Source: a virus. Taken from it: DNA of 49,147 nt. Below, piece after piece: positions 26,733 to 34,493 of the stretch. The stretch lies in the IMG/VR virus record IMGVR_UViG_3300021364_000033, positions 1-49,147 of that record; one strand, given 5' to 3'. The position numbers were made by a program, and so were the translations under genes. Every line of letters starts with the position of its first letter. Positions within the stretch are counted from its first letter, which is position 1. Below the pieces are notes generated by a model. That model had not been told where the DNA came from. It did not search any database and saw nothing but the letters and a program-made list of their open reading frames with translations.

Positions 26733-28525
26733 AATTTTACAATAGTATTTTTATCAAGACCTTTGCGTTTTAATACCCACATGTCATATCTCTCGGATTC
26801 TTCTCTAGGATTACAAATATTGTAGTCGGTATTCTTATCTTCCCAAGTGTCCAAATCGAAGGGTAAAGATAATTTTATTGGATACTCTCTATGTGGATTA
26901 TATACAAATTCTTTTTGGAAATCTAGTAGATAATCTTCAACCTGCCAACATTTAGAGATTAGACTAAATGTATGTTCTTTATTCTCCCAAAATAAATTGT
27001 AGTCCGTCGCCATTGACATTTCTAATGCATGTCCAGTACTGTCGGTAACTTTTCCAGTGGTCATGTAATTATATATTTTATCGTAGAGATTTTTATAATG
27101 CTGCCCAAATAAAACAGGATCACTTTTTATTGCAATAAACAATCTGTCATAAAATTCTCTATATTTGGTTTTATTTTTGTTTCTATAATACTTTGATATT
27201 ATTTGAGAATATCCATTGATATGGAATTGTACTATCATCCACGCATAAAGATACGCTTCTATTAATTCTTCTGTCGGTAATGTATTCGTTCCTTTAATAA
27301 TTTCTACAGTCTCTTTAATTTCTATACAATCTTTAGTATTTGTGAATGATACATAATCTTCTGCTTGTACTGTTTGAATTCCATATACTTCTCTCGATAA
27401 AGCACTGTTCAATTCAGTGTTGCCAAAAACTTGACAGAACCAAACGTCAATAGACTCATGTTGACCACATTCTAGTAAGGTGCAAATTCCATCTTTCCAA
27501 GACTCTAATGTTTCTTCAGGTAAACCAAGAATCAATTCAGAGTATGTACGAACTCCCCATTTTTTGGCAAGTTCCATATGTCCTTTGAGGTCTTTTATAT
27601 GTAAATTTTTTCTCTTAATTGCTTTAAGAGTTGGTTGATTCATACTCTGAACACTGACGGTAACACCACGTCTAGCAAATCCACCCATCTCTTTTGTAAT
27701 CTCAAATACAACCTCATTTGAGTTTTTAGAGTATTGAAGAACAATATCTTCAATCTTGCTATTTGGATGATCTCCCGCTTTCTTCAATAGTTTTGCAATC
27801 TCCAAATCTCTCTCAGCAAATATACCAAAATTTGCATCAGTCATCATCAAGAATGCCACGTTATTATCACGCGCCCATTCAATATCATCTTGAACTCTCT
27901 GCAAGTTAAACTTGTTAATTTTACTCATAGTCGTACCACCCCAGTCGCAGTAAGTACATCTATGGGGACATCCTCTATTAGATTCAATAACAGTTGCCCA
28001 CAAAGTATCTGGATTTTCGGAGACTAATTTATCAAACAAACCCGTTTGATATGGACTAGGAAACTCTAAGTCTTGTATTCTTCCCCTCTCGTAAATGTCA
28101 GTTATATCTTTTTCTTCTACAATAGTTCTCAGTAAATCCAAGAAGTTAACTTCACCATCCCCTCCAAGCATTATGCAATCGATAAAATCATTCTCATCGA
28201 GCATTTTTTTAGTTGCTTGCGGTCCACCAAATTCAATAATGCACTCTGGATATCTTCTCTTAATTAGTTCTGCAATAGTTAAACAATATCTCTCGTTCCA
28301 AATATAACAACTAAATGCACACAAACGTGGGTTGTCTAATCTATCTAATAATTTATCTGGATGCTCTCTTTTAAAGATGATATCTTTTAACTCGTAATTA
28401 TCTTTAATGTCATCGAATTGTCCACAGTAACTCCATAGACAAGCAACGCTGTAAGGTAACCAATAATTATCTTCTTTTCTTACTTCAACTGAATACTGTG
28501 GTTGAAAAAGATAAACGTTCCGCAT
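26729..28525 (-). CDS. B12-type radical SAM protein, copy 2
   Basis: 598 residues, co-linear with copy 1 over the full length (both start MRN, then FQPQY, VEVRKED, YWLPYSV). Cluster cysteines C186, C190 and C193 lie in the same RGCPHRCTYCDWGG motif, and VSVQSMNQPTLKAIKRKN parallels copy 1 VQSMNEPTLKSIKRKN. It overlaps the glycosyltransferase gene by 41 nt and copy 1 by 4 nt, so all three are translationally coupled. Both active-site motifs are intact, suggesting two related reactions or a heterodimer rather than a decaying duplicate. The cobalamin-binding assignment is by fold pattern, not by a visible His motif. Confidence 0.8.
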   Translation of the reverse strand: MRNVYLFQPQYSVEVRKEDNYWLPYSVACLWSYCGQFDDIKDNYELKDIIFKREHPDKLLDRLDNPRLCAFSCYIWNERYCLTIAELIKRRYPECIIEFGGPQATKKMLDENDFIDCIMLGGDGEVNFLDLLRTIVEEKDITDIYERGRIQDLEFPSPYQTGLFDKLVSENPDTLWATVIESNRGCPHRCTYCDWGGTTMSKINKFNLQRVQDDIEWARDNNVAFLMMTDANFGIFAERDLEIAKLLKKAGDHPNSKIEDIVLQYSKNSNEVVFEITKEMGGFARRGVTVSVQSMNQPTLKAIKRKNLHIKDLKGHMELAKKWGVRTYSELILGLPEETLESWKDGICTLLECGQHESIDVWFCQVFGNTELNSALSREVYGIQTVQAEDYVSFTNTKDCIEIKETVEIIKGTNTLPTEELIEAYLYAWMIVQFHINGYSQIISKYYRNKNKTKYREFYDRLFIAIKSDPVLFGQHYKNLYDKIYNYMTTGKVTDSTGHALEMSMATDYNLFWENKEHTFSLISKCWQVEDYLLDFQKEFVYNPHREYPIKLSLPFDLDTWEDKNTDYNICNPREESERYDMWVLKRKGLDKNTIVKL

Positions 28526-29402
28526 TATTCATTGCCAGGTCGTAGAAATATTTATCGTCCCATCTGGAGATATCTCTTTCCATTAGGACATCATTATCTT
28601 TACTATAAGTAAAAAATTCATCTAAACTAAATTTATCTCTATCATGAGTCCACCATTCATGATACGCTTCATGACATTTAACAAAACTAAGTTTTGGTTT
28701 CCAATTTAGTTCTCCAAATGGTCCTTGATGACTAATTCCAGCAAGGTATGGATTCATTGGAATTAGTGGTATTGAATAGCTCTTACCAGATTGATTTATA
28801 TAGTAGTCTGGACCACCAGAAGTCGCAACATAATCCCAACCATCATGTATTCCAGAGTCTCTATTAATGTAAATATGATTTGCAATTCTGTAATCAAATT
28901 TATATTTGCCTGATGGTTTATGAAGACTAACTAACTTCTCAATATATTCTCTTCTTAATAAACATGGTCCCAAAGAGTACTGTGGTTTAGTTGGATGAAG
29001 ATAAAATGGTATTATATCTGGAGACTCAAATCCTAACTGTATAGAATCCCAGTCATATGGAATTCTACTCATGAATTCATCCCATGTGAAGTGCCACTTC
29101 CTCATTAGAGATAAATCATAGTCATCTTCCATAAAAAGAAGATAATCTTCATCTATTGCCAACCACTCTTCAAAAAAATCAAACAGCAGAGATCCATACC
29201 AGTTAATCCACTGTGAGCAGTTATCTGGATAATTACCTATTAGATTATCTAAAAAATTTTTTGGTGGACCATCTTTAGGACAAGATAGCATCTCTATCCT
29301 TGTATATGATAATCCAAGGGAATCAAACTGAGATTCCATATACTTCTTTCTATCTACTTTACGATCTACATTCGTATAGTAGATATGAGGGAACCCATCC
29401 AT
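28485..29402 (-). CDS. Glycosyltransferase family 25-like protein
   Basis: 305 residues. The N-terminus (HIYYTNVDRKVDRKKYMESQ, then LGLSYTRIEML) is the typical GT25 pattern of a short beta strand with a Asn-x-Asp-Arg segment, and YLLFMEDDYDLSL near 101-113 supplies the acidic metal-binding motif. Related enzymes transfer hexoses during LPS synthesis or to collagen-type hydroxylysine. It is the first gene of the minus-strand operon, 18 nt downstream of a minus-strand late promoter. Late timing argues for modifying virion or cell-envelope material late in infection. The acceptor is unknown. Confidence 0.65.
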   Translation of the reverse strand: MDGFPHIYYTNVDRKVDRKKYMESQFDSLGLSYTRIEMLSCPKDGPPKNFLDNLIGNYPDNCSQWINWYGSLLFDFFEEWLAIDEDYLLFMEDDYDLSLMRKWHFTWDEFMSRIPYDWDSIQLGFESPDIIPFYLHPTKPQYSLGPCLLRREYIEKLVSLHKPSGKYKFDYRIANHIYINRDSGIHDGWDYVATSGGPDYYINQSGKSYSIPLIPMNPYLAGISHQGPFGELNWKPKLSFVKCHEAYHEWWTHDRDKFSLDEFFTYSKDNDVLMERDISRWDDKYFYDLAMNNAERLSFSTTVFS

Positions 29403-29420
29403 TACAAAAGTCTTTATTAA

Positions 29421-29427
29421 TATTTAT
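29421..29427 (-). promoter_or_regulatory. Late promoter on the minus strand
   Basis: On the minus strand this reads ATAAATA (within GGATAAATA), ending 18 nt before the glycosyltransferase ATG at 29402, the same spacing as plus-strand late promoters here. It implies late expression of the glycosyltransferase and both radical SAM genes. Confidence 0.6.
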
Positions 29428-29428
29428 C

Positions 29429-29436
29429 CTAAATAA
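29429..29436 (+). promoter_or_regulatory. T4-type late promoter for the 67-like gene
   Basis: CTAAATAA on the plus strand, 22 nt before the ATG at 29459. It sits 1 bp away from the minus-strand late promoter, making a back-to-back pair. Confidence 0.6.
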
Positions 29437-29458
29437 CTGAGTAATCCACATTTTAACA

Positions 29459-29620
29459 ATGGACGACATTTTAGATATGATTATCGGTGACGAATCTCCA
29501 TCGAACGTCTCTGATAAGATCAAAGATATGCTCTATGCAAAGACTTCGGAGAAGGTAGAAGCACTGAGACCTGAGGTGTCAAACAGTATGTTTGATGATG
29601 CTGGTGAGGTTGAAGACTGA
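29459..29620 (+). CDS. gp67: Prohead core protein, gp67-like
   Basis: 53 residues, beginning MDDILDMIIGDESPSNVSDK and continuing IKDMLYAKTSEKVEALRPEV. T4 gp67 is an 80-residue acidic core protein with an analogous helix (AAR TIDLIKEEKIAIA type), and in T4 it lies between genes 20 and 21. Here the gene occupies the same place relative to gene 21 and has its own late promoter. It would be a minor scaffold component cleaved by gp21. The call rests mainly on position, size and the AKTSEKVEALRPE helix; the acidic tail of T4 is reduced to FDDAGEVED. Confidence 0.6.
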   Translation: MDDILDMIIGDESPSNVSDKIKDMLYAKTSEKVEALRPEVSNSMFDDAGEVED

Positions 29621-29626
29621 ACGCGG

Positions 29627-29642
29627 ATAAATAACTAAATAA
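29627..29642 (+). promoter_or_regulatory. Tandem late promoter elements before gene 21
   Basis: ATAAATA (29627-29633) followed directly by CTAAATAA (29635-29642), 18 nt before the ATG at 29661. Two overlapping late elements in tandem. Confidence 0.65.
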
Positions 29643-29660
29643 TCGATTGCGTGTTCAGAG

Positions 29661-30314
29661 ATGAAGCTGATTAGGGAAGAGATTGAGAAGGTTGAAGTTC
29701 TCACTGAGACCGTTAATGGTAAGAAGAACATGTTCATTAAGGGCGTGTTCCTCCAAAGTGAGATGGTCAACCGTAACGGTAGAATGTACCCCTTTCCAAT
29801 CATGGAAAGAGAAGTGAAGAGATATTCTAAGGATTATGTTGCTAAGGGCAGAGCACTTGGCGAACTGGGTCATCCTGATGGTCCAACCGTAAACCTCGAT
29901 AGAGTATCCCATAAAATTACCGAACTCAAGCAGGACGGTAATAACTTTATCGGTAAAGCACAAATTCTGCATACCCCTATGGGTAAGATTGCGGAAGCAC
30001 TTCTCAAAGATGGCGTAACACTCGGCGTGTCTTCTCGTGGAATTGGTTCCCTGAGAGATAACGTCAAGTCGGGTTATAAAGAAGTTGGTGAAGACTTCAT
30101 GTTGGCAACTGCTGCTGACATTGTTGCTGATCCATCTGCTCCTGATGCTTTTGTTCAAGGCATCATGGAGGGTAAAGAATGGGTTTGGGATGGAGGTATC
30201 CTCCGCGAAAAACTCGCTCAACAAACACAAATGAGAATTGAAGCAGCATCTAGACAAAGGGTATTAGAAGAGAAGAAATTGGACTTGTTCAATGACTTCC
30301 TGAATAATCTTTAA
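29661..30314 (+). CDS. gp21: Prohead core scaffold protease gp21
   Basis: 217 residues, as in T4 (212). Serine protease of the phage/herpesvirus prohead type that digests the scaffold and trims gp23 at (L/I)-x-E sites before packaging. N-terminal NRNGRMYPFPIMEREVKRY near 38-55, catalytic His in ELGHPDGP (H71) and Ser in LGVSSRGIGS (S124/S125), with TAADIVADPSAPDAF near 150-165. All are intact. Its predicted cutting specificity matches sites seen in gp22, gp23 and the protein at 14762. Confidence 0.95.
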   Translation: MKLIREEIEKVEVLTETVNGKKNMFIKGVFLQSEMVNRNGRMYPFPIMEREVKRYSKDYVAKGRALGELGHPDGPTVNLDRVSHKITELKQDGNNFIGKAQILHTPMGKIAEALLKDGVTLGVSSRGIGSLRDNVKSGYKEVGEDFMLATAADIVADPSAPDAFVQGIMEGKEWVWDGGILREKLAQQTQMRIEAASRQRVLEEKKLDLFNDFLNNL

Positions 30315-30345
30315 GACGCTATATATACAGTTCAACTTTTAAAAA

Positions 30346-30360
30346 TAATAAATAAATATA
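30346..30360 (+). promoter_or_regulatory. Late promoter for genes 22 and 23
   Basis: Contains overlapping ATAAATA elements (AATAATAAATAAATATA), about 35 nt before the gp22 ATG at 30395. No separate late promoter is evident before gene 23 (31589-31629), so this one probably serves both. Confidence 0.6.
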
Positions 30361-30394
30361 GATTAAATTACAAAGGTTAATCGGAGAGTCTCAA

Positions 30395-31588
30395 ATGTCT
30401 AGTGACAACAACTTACAGGAAATGGAAGCAGGCACAACTCAATCCAAGACCGCTGTCAATGCTGGTGCAAAGGCAGGCGATCCCATGCAGAAGCTTGCTC
30501 CTGGCGCAGTAGCAGGTCAGACGGGATCGTATGAAGATCTTGGTGGTCCTACTCCAGACAACTATAAGTCTGACGACGAATCAGCTAAGCTGAAGACCCC
30601 TGGCGCAACCCTCAAGCAGGTACGCGACGTTGTAAACAAAGGCGCTAAGTCTGCGGATGCAATGAAGGGTATGAAGGAAGAGGAAGAACTCGATTCTGAA
30701 GAGGTAATCGAAGAAGACGAGGAAGTAACCGCAGAAGCAGAAGAAATCGTATCCGAAGAAGAGGAAACCGAAGAAGAGGTTGTCTCCGAAGAGGAAGAGT
30801 CTGAAGAGGAAGTTGTCGCTGAGGCAGAAGAGATTGAAGAAGAAGAGGAGTTTGATGTCTCTGAAGATGTCAGCGCCCTTCTTGAAGGTGAAGAGCTCTC
30901 GGAAGAATTCCAAGAAAAAGCTCGCACCATCTTTGAGGCAGCACTCCGCTCCAAGGTCGAAGAGATCAAGGAAGGAATGATTGCCGCTTATGACGAAGCA
31001 TACGAGGAGCGCCTCGTAGAAGAAGTAACCGAGATTAAGTCTGCTCTGACTGAAAGAGTAGATTCTTATCTTGAGTACGTAGCTGAGGAATGGGTTACCG
31101 AAAACAGACTCGCCATTGAGAGCGGTCTGAGGGCAGAAATGTCTGAATCCTTCCTTTCTGGCATGAAGAGTCTTTTTGAAGAACATTATGTATCCATCCC
31201 TGAAGAGAAATATGATGTACTTGAGAGCATGGTAGAAAAACTTGATGAAATGGAGACAAAACTCAACGAGCAGATCGAAAAGAATATCACACTCAACTCC
31301 CGCCTCTCTGAGTCGGTTGCTGATGGTATCTTTGATGAAGTAGCTGAAGGTCTTGCCCTCAGTCAAAAAGAGAAGCTCGCCTCACTTGCCGAAAGTGTAG
31401 AGTTTGAAAGTGGCGACAAGTATCGTGAGAAACTGGAGATGCTGAAGGAGTCCTACTTCTCAGCAAAGAAAGCTCCTAAAGCGCAGACCGAGAATCTGTC
31501 TGAGGAAGTAGATCTTGATGCAACAGGTCATGCACCTGATTACATGAACAGCTACCTCAGAACACTTGGTGCTGTTAGCAAGAAGTGA
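30395..31588 (+). CDS. gp22: Prohead scaffold core protein gp22
   Basis: 397 residues (T4: 269). N-terminal 95 residues are Gly/Ala/Lys-rich. Residues about 95-155 are a Glu-rich stretch (EEEELDSEEVIEEDEE and similar), followed by long helices (KARTIFEAALRSKVEEIKEG, YDEAYEERLVEEVTEIKSAL) typical of the gp22 scaffold. The C-terminus GHAPDYMNSYLRTLGAVSKK is the conserved end that contacts the capsid shell. LQE at residues 7-9 is a possible gp21 cut site. It lies between 21 and 23 as in T4. Confidence 0.93.
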   Translation: MSSDNNLQEMEAGTTQSKTAVNAGAKAGDPMQKLAPGAVAGQTGSYEDLGGPTPDNYKSDDESAKLKTPGATLKQVRDVVNKGAKSADAMKGMKEEEELDSEEVIEEDEEVTAEAEEIVSEEEETEEEVVSEEEESEEEVVAEAEEIEEEEEFDVSEDVSALLEGEELSEEFQEKARTIFEAALRSKVEEIKEGMIAAYDEAYEERLVEEVTEIKSALTERVDSYLEYVAEEWVTENRLAIESGLRAEMSESFLSGMKSLFEEHYVSIPEEKYDVLESMVEKLDEMETKLNEQIEKNITLNSRLSESVADGIFDEVAEGLALSQKEKLASLAESVEFESGDKYREKLEMLKESYFSAKKAPKAQTENLSEEVDLDATGHAPDYMNSYLRTLGAVSKK

Positions 31589-31629
31589 TTTTTTAATTAT
31601 CAATCAAACGTAAACTAAGGTAAAAGCAA

Positions 31630-33039
31630 ATGTTCCAATCCGAGCATCTGCAGGAAAAGTGGGCACCACTTCTCGACTATGATGGTATTGATCCTATCAA
31701 GGATAACCACAGAAGAGCAGTAACCGCTGTCCTGTTAGAAAACCAAGAAAAGTTCCTCCGTGAACAACAAGCATTCCAAGGCGGAATCCTGAACGAAACC
31801 CCAACCAACGCTGCTAACGCTGCTGGTGCTGGTGGTGGATTCGGTGGTGGTTCTGGTGGTAGTGATGCTGGCCCCGTTGCTGGTTTCGACCCCGTACTGA
31901 TCTCCCTGATCCGTCGCGCAATGCCTAACCTGGTCGCATATGACCTGGCAGGCGTTCAACCAATGAGCGGTCCTACTGGACTGATCTTCGCAATGCGTTC
32001 CCGCTACACCAATCAGAGCGGAACCGAAGCACTGTTCAACGAAGCAGATACCGCATTCTCTGGTCAGGACGATGGTCTTGACGAGACCGCAGGATTCTCT
32101 GACGGCGTTGCAGGTATGGGTACTACCAGCCAGGCTGGTTCCAACCCTGGTCTCCTGAACCCTGTTGGCACTGCATCTTCCACTGGCTACAACGTTGGTC
32201 AGGGCATGAAGACTGGTGATGCTGAGAACCTGGGTAATGGTGACGGCAACCAGTTCAACGAGATGGCATTCTCGATCGAGAAGGTTCTCGTTGAAGCCAA
32301 GTCCAGAGCACTGAAGGCAGAATACAGCCTTGAGCTTGCACAGGACCTGAAGGCAATCCACGGTCTGAACGCTGAAGCGGAACTCGCAAACATTCTCTCC
32401 ACTGAGATTCTTGCTGAGATCAACCGCGAAGTCATCAGAACCATCTACAAGGTTGCTGAGCAAGGTGCTGCTGCAAACACCGCTACCGCTGGTGTATTCG
32501 ACCTCGACATCGACTCCAACGGTCGCTGGAGTGTTGAGAAGTTCAAGGGTCTGCTGTTCCAAATCGAGCGCGATGCTAACGCAATCGCACAAAGAACTCG
32601 TAGAGGAAAGGGCAATGTAATCATGTGCTCCGCCGACGTTGCATCCGCACTGTCCATGGCTGGCGTACTCGACTACACCCCTGCACTCAACGCTAACCTG
32701 AACGTTGATGACACTGGTAACACCTTCGCTGGTGTTCTGCTTGGTAAGTACAGAGTCTACATCGATCCTTATGCTGCAAACGTTGCTGCTCAGCAGTACT
32801 ACGTTGTCGGTTACAAGGGCACCTCTCCTTACGACGCAGGTCTCTTCTACTGCCCATACGTACCCCTCCAGATGGTACGTGCAGTTGGCGAGAACACCTT
32901 CCAGCCCAAGATCGGCTTCAAGACCCGTTATGGTCTTGTTGCAAACCCCTTCGCAGAAGGAACCGAGCAAGGTCTGGGTCGCCTCAAGGTCAACCAGAAC
33001 CGTTACTACAGAAGAGTTCAGATCAAGAACCTCATGTGA
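31630..33039 (+). CDS. gp23: Major capsid protein gp23
   Basis: 469 residues. Conserved features: HLQEKWAPLLDYDGIDPIKD, FDPVLISLIRRAMPNLVAYD, GVQPMSGPTGLIFAMRSRY, EMAFSIEKVLVEAKSRALKA, YSLELAQDLKAIHGLNAE. A gp21 site is likely at L-N-E (54-56) just before a Gly/Ala/Asn-rich linker, giving a mature protein from about residue 57. Codon choice is notably richer in C and G at third positions (acc, ctg, gtc, aac) than in neighbouring genes, as expected for the most abundant phage protein. It is followed by a strong terminator. Confidence 0.97.
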   Translation: MFQSEHLQEKWAPLLDYDGIDPIKDNHRRAVTAVLLENQEKFLREQQAFQGGILNETPTNAANAAGAGGGFGGGSGGSDAGPVAGFDPVLISLIRRAMPNLVAYDLAGVQPMSGPTGLIFAMRSRYTNQSGTEALFNEADTAFSGQDDGLDETAGFSDGVAGMGTTSQAGSNPGLLNPVGTASSTGYNVGQGMKTGDAENLGNGDGNQFNEMAFSIEKVLVEAKSRALKAEYSLELAQDLKAIHGLNAEAELANILSTEILAEINREVIRTIYKVAEQGAAANTATAGVFDLDIDSNGRWSVEKFKGLLFQIERDANAIAQRTRRGKGNVIMCSADVASALSMAGVLDYTPALNANLNVDDTGNTFAGVLLGKYRVYIDPYAANVAAQQYYVVGYKGTSPYDAGLFYCPYVPLQMVRAVGENTFQPKIGFKTRYGLVANPFAEGTEQGLGRLKVNQNRYYRRVQIKNLM

Positions 33040-33063
33040 TCCATCGGATTCACAATCTGTTCC

Positions 33064-33089
33064 AGAGACCCGCAAGGGTCTCTTTTTTT
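33064..33089 (+). terminator. Rho-independent terminator after gp23
   Basis: AGAGACCC (33064-33071), loop GCAA, GGGTCTCT (33076-33083), then six more T. Perfect 8-bp stem with tetraloop and U tract. The clearest terminator in the window. Confidence 0.92.
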
Positions 33090-33091
33090 GT

Positions 33092-33099
33092 CTAAATAA
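33092..33099 (+). promoter_or_regulatory. Late promoter after the gp23 terminator
   Basis: CTAAATAA, three bases after the gp23 terminator, 21 nt before ATG 33121. It restarts late transcription for the SGNH hydrolase and the gp3-like gene. Confidence 0.55.
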
Positions 33100-33120
33100 A
33101 ATTATCTTGAAATGTTTAAG

Positions 33121-33921
33121 ATGAAGGATGTTCTGATAACTTTTGGATGTAGTTGGACCTTTGGTCAAGGTTCTGCATACAAAGAAGGGATGACAGAAGA
33201 TGAATACGATAAAATTTATCTTGACAAAGATTTATGTTGGGAGAATGGTTGGAGAAGACATGTTGTAGAACATTTTGATTTTGACCATATAAACTTTGGT
33301 CTTGGTGGTAGTAGTAATGATAAACAGTTTAGATTGGCACAAAAATTCTTTGTATCTAAAAGATTCAAAGAGATATATCAACAAAATAGAAAAATATATG
33401 TTTTATGGGGTACAACTTCTGTTAATAGATATGATTTTTGGATCAAACAAAACTATCAGTATGAGCATATCTTTTTAAAGCATACTGATGGTCAGGATGT
33501 TCATCCAGATCTATTTGGAAGAAATTCAGAACCTATAGACCATATTGCTGCTTGTTTGACTAAATATTCTTACTATGAACCTGCTAGAGTAAAAGAATTA
33601 GAACTTCAATTTTTACATTGGAATCAGTATTTTAAACTACTGGGTATTAAAAATTTTTGGTATGATACATTCTCTTCATTTAATTATTCAGTAGATCTTC
33701 CAAACTTTTTTGACCTGAAGAAAAGAAGAAGAGATCTTTTATCTGTTCTCGTCAATAATCATAGAGAAAAAGTCAAATCAAAAATACCTATATGGCATAT
33801 TGATGATTTTGTATATGCCCGTGATAATAATTTGCTGAATCCATATACATATCATCCCAAAACTGATGGATATAAGCAACTAGGTGATCATATGATCAAA
33901 AAACTTCAGGAGCATATCTAA
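33121..33921 (+). CDS. SGNH/GDSL-type hydrolase-like protein
   Basis: 266 residues when started at ATG 33121 (MKDVLITFGCSWTFGQG). The alternative ATG 33112 is only 12 nt past the late promoter and is less likely. Block I GCSWTFGQG places the nucleophile Ser at 11; INFGLGGSSNDKQF is block II with the oxyanion Gly; the C-terminal YHPKTDGYKQLGDHM supplies the late His-containing block V. These enzymes cleave ester bonds, often acetyl groups on sugars. A. T. content is high relative to gp23, suggesting separate acquisition. It sits between the capsid gene and gp3, whose ATG overlaps its stop by 1 nt. Substrate unknown; cell-surface or virion glycan deacetylation is possible. Confidence 0.6.
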   Translation: MKDVLITFGCSWTFGQGSAYKEGMTEDEYDKIYLDKDLCWENGWRRHVVEHFDFDHINFGLGGSSNDKQFRLAQKFFVSKRFKEIYQQNRKIYVLWGTTSVNRYDFWIKQNYQYEHIFLKHTDGQDVHPDLFGRNSEPIDHIAACLTKYSYYEPARVKELELQFLHWNQYFKLLGIKNFWYDTFSSFNYSVDLPNFFDLKKRRRDLLSVLVNNHREKVKSKIPIWHIDDFVYARDNNLLNPYTYHPKTDGYKQLGDHMIKKLQEHI

Positions 33922-34493
33922 TGGCATTCCCAAACGTAGGAAACGCCTACACCAATCAGATACAAAATAGAAACTTCTTATCCTCAATTGGATTCAGATT
34001 TACTCTGAGTAGAGCAAGGAAGGTATCGTTCTTTTCTAACAAAGCAAATATTCCTGGAATTACTTTAGGTATTGCTGAACAACCAACATATCTTAAGAAC
34101 ATTGATCTTCCTGGAGACAAATTACAATACTCTGATTTTACTCTAAGTTTTATTGTTGATGAGAACTTAGAGAATTACATGCAAATCCATAAGTGGATTA
34201 GAGGACTTGGATTCCCAGAATCTCAAAATGAGATATTTGAATTACAAAGAGATGATCCAACTCAAGTTAGATATGATGGACAGGGAATGAATATCTATTC
34301 CGATGGCACTCTTGCTGTTTTGAATAGTAATCAAAGAACTGTATTTAATGTTGAGTTCACTGACATGTTCCCATATAACTTGTCAGATCTATCTTTTGAT
34401 GCTACCAATACAGACACTGAATACTTTACGGCAGAGGTCGATTTCAAGTATACTATCTACAATATAACAGATCCTGAAGGCAATAGACTATGA
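33921..34493 (+). CDS. gp3: Tail completion / tube terminator protein, gp3-like
   Basis: 190 residues. The segment FRFTLSRARKVSFFSNKANI ... PGITLG then LPGDKLQYSDFTLSFIVDEN and HKWIRGLGFPE follows the contractile-tail tube fold, as in the tube terminator gp3 of T4-like cyanophages, which lies between gene 23 and uvsY. It would cap the tail tube at its head-proximal end. Sequence resemblance to T4 gp3 itself is not strong to my eye, so another tube-fold protein such as a gp54-like initiator remains possible. It overlaps uvsY by 4 nt. Confidence 0.68.
   Translation: MAFPNVGNAYTNQIQNRNFLSSIGFRFTLSRARKVSFFSNKANIPGITLGIAEQPTYLKNIDLPGDKLQYSDFTLSFIVDENLENYMQIHKWIRGLGFPESQNEIFELQRDDPTQVRYDGQGMNIYSDGTLAVLNSNQRTVFNVEFTDMFPYNLSDLSFDATNTDTEYFTAEVDFKYTIYNITDPEGNRL

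Noticed and set aside
24368-29402. Accessory block as a transposon or homing element
   Set aside because: No transposase, integrase, HNH or GIY-YIG gene and no terminal repeats were seen at the edges; simple recombination is enough.
30581-31366. 261-residue Phe-rich minus-strand frame opposite gp22
   Set aside because: It arises from complementing GAA/GAG codons of the acidic scaffold; not a membrane protein.
31735-33168. 477-residue open frame on the minus strand opposite gp23
   Set aside because: It mirrors the strongly biased codons of gp23, has no recognisable domain and no promoter or ribosome site, and gp23 is certain.
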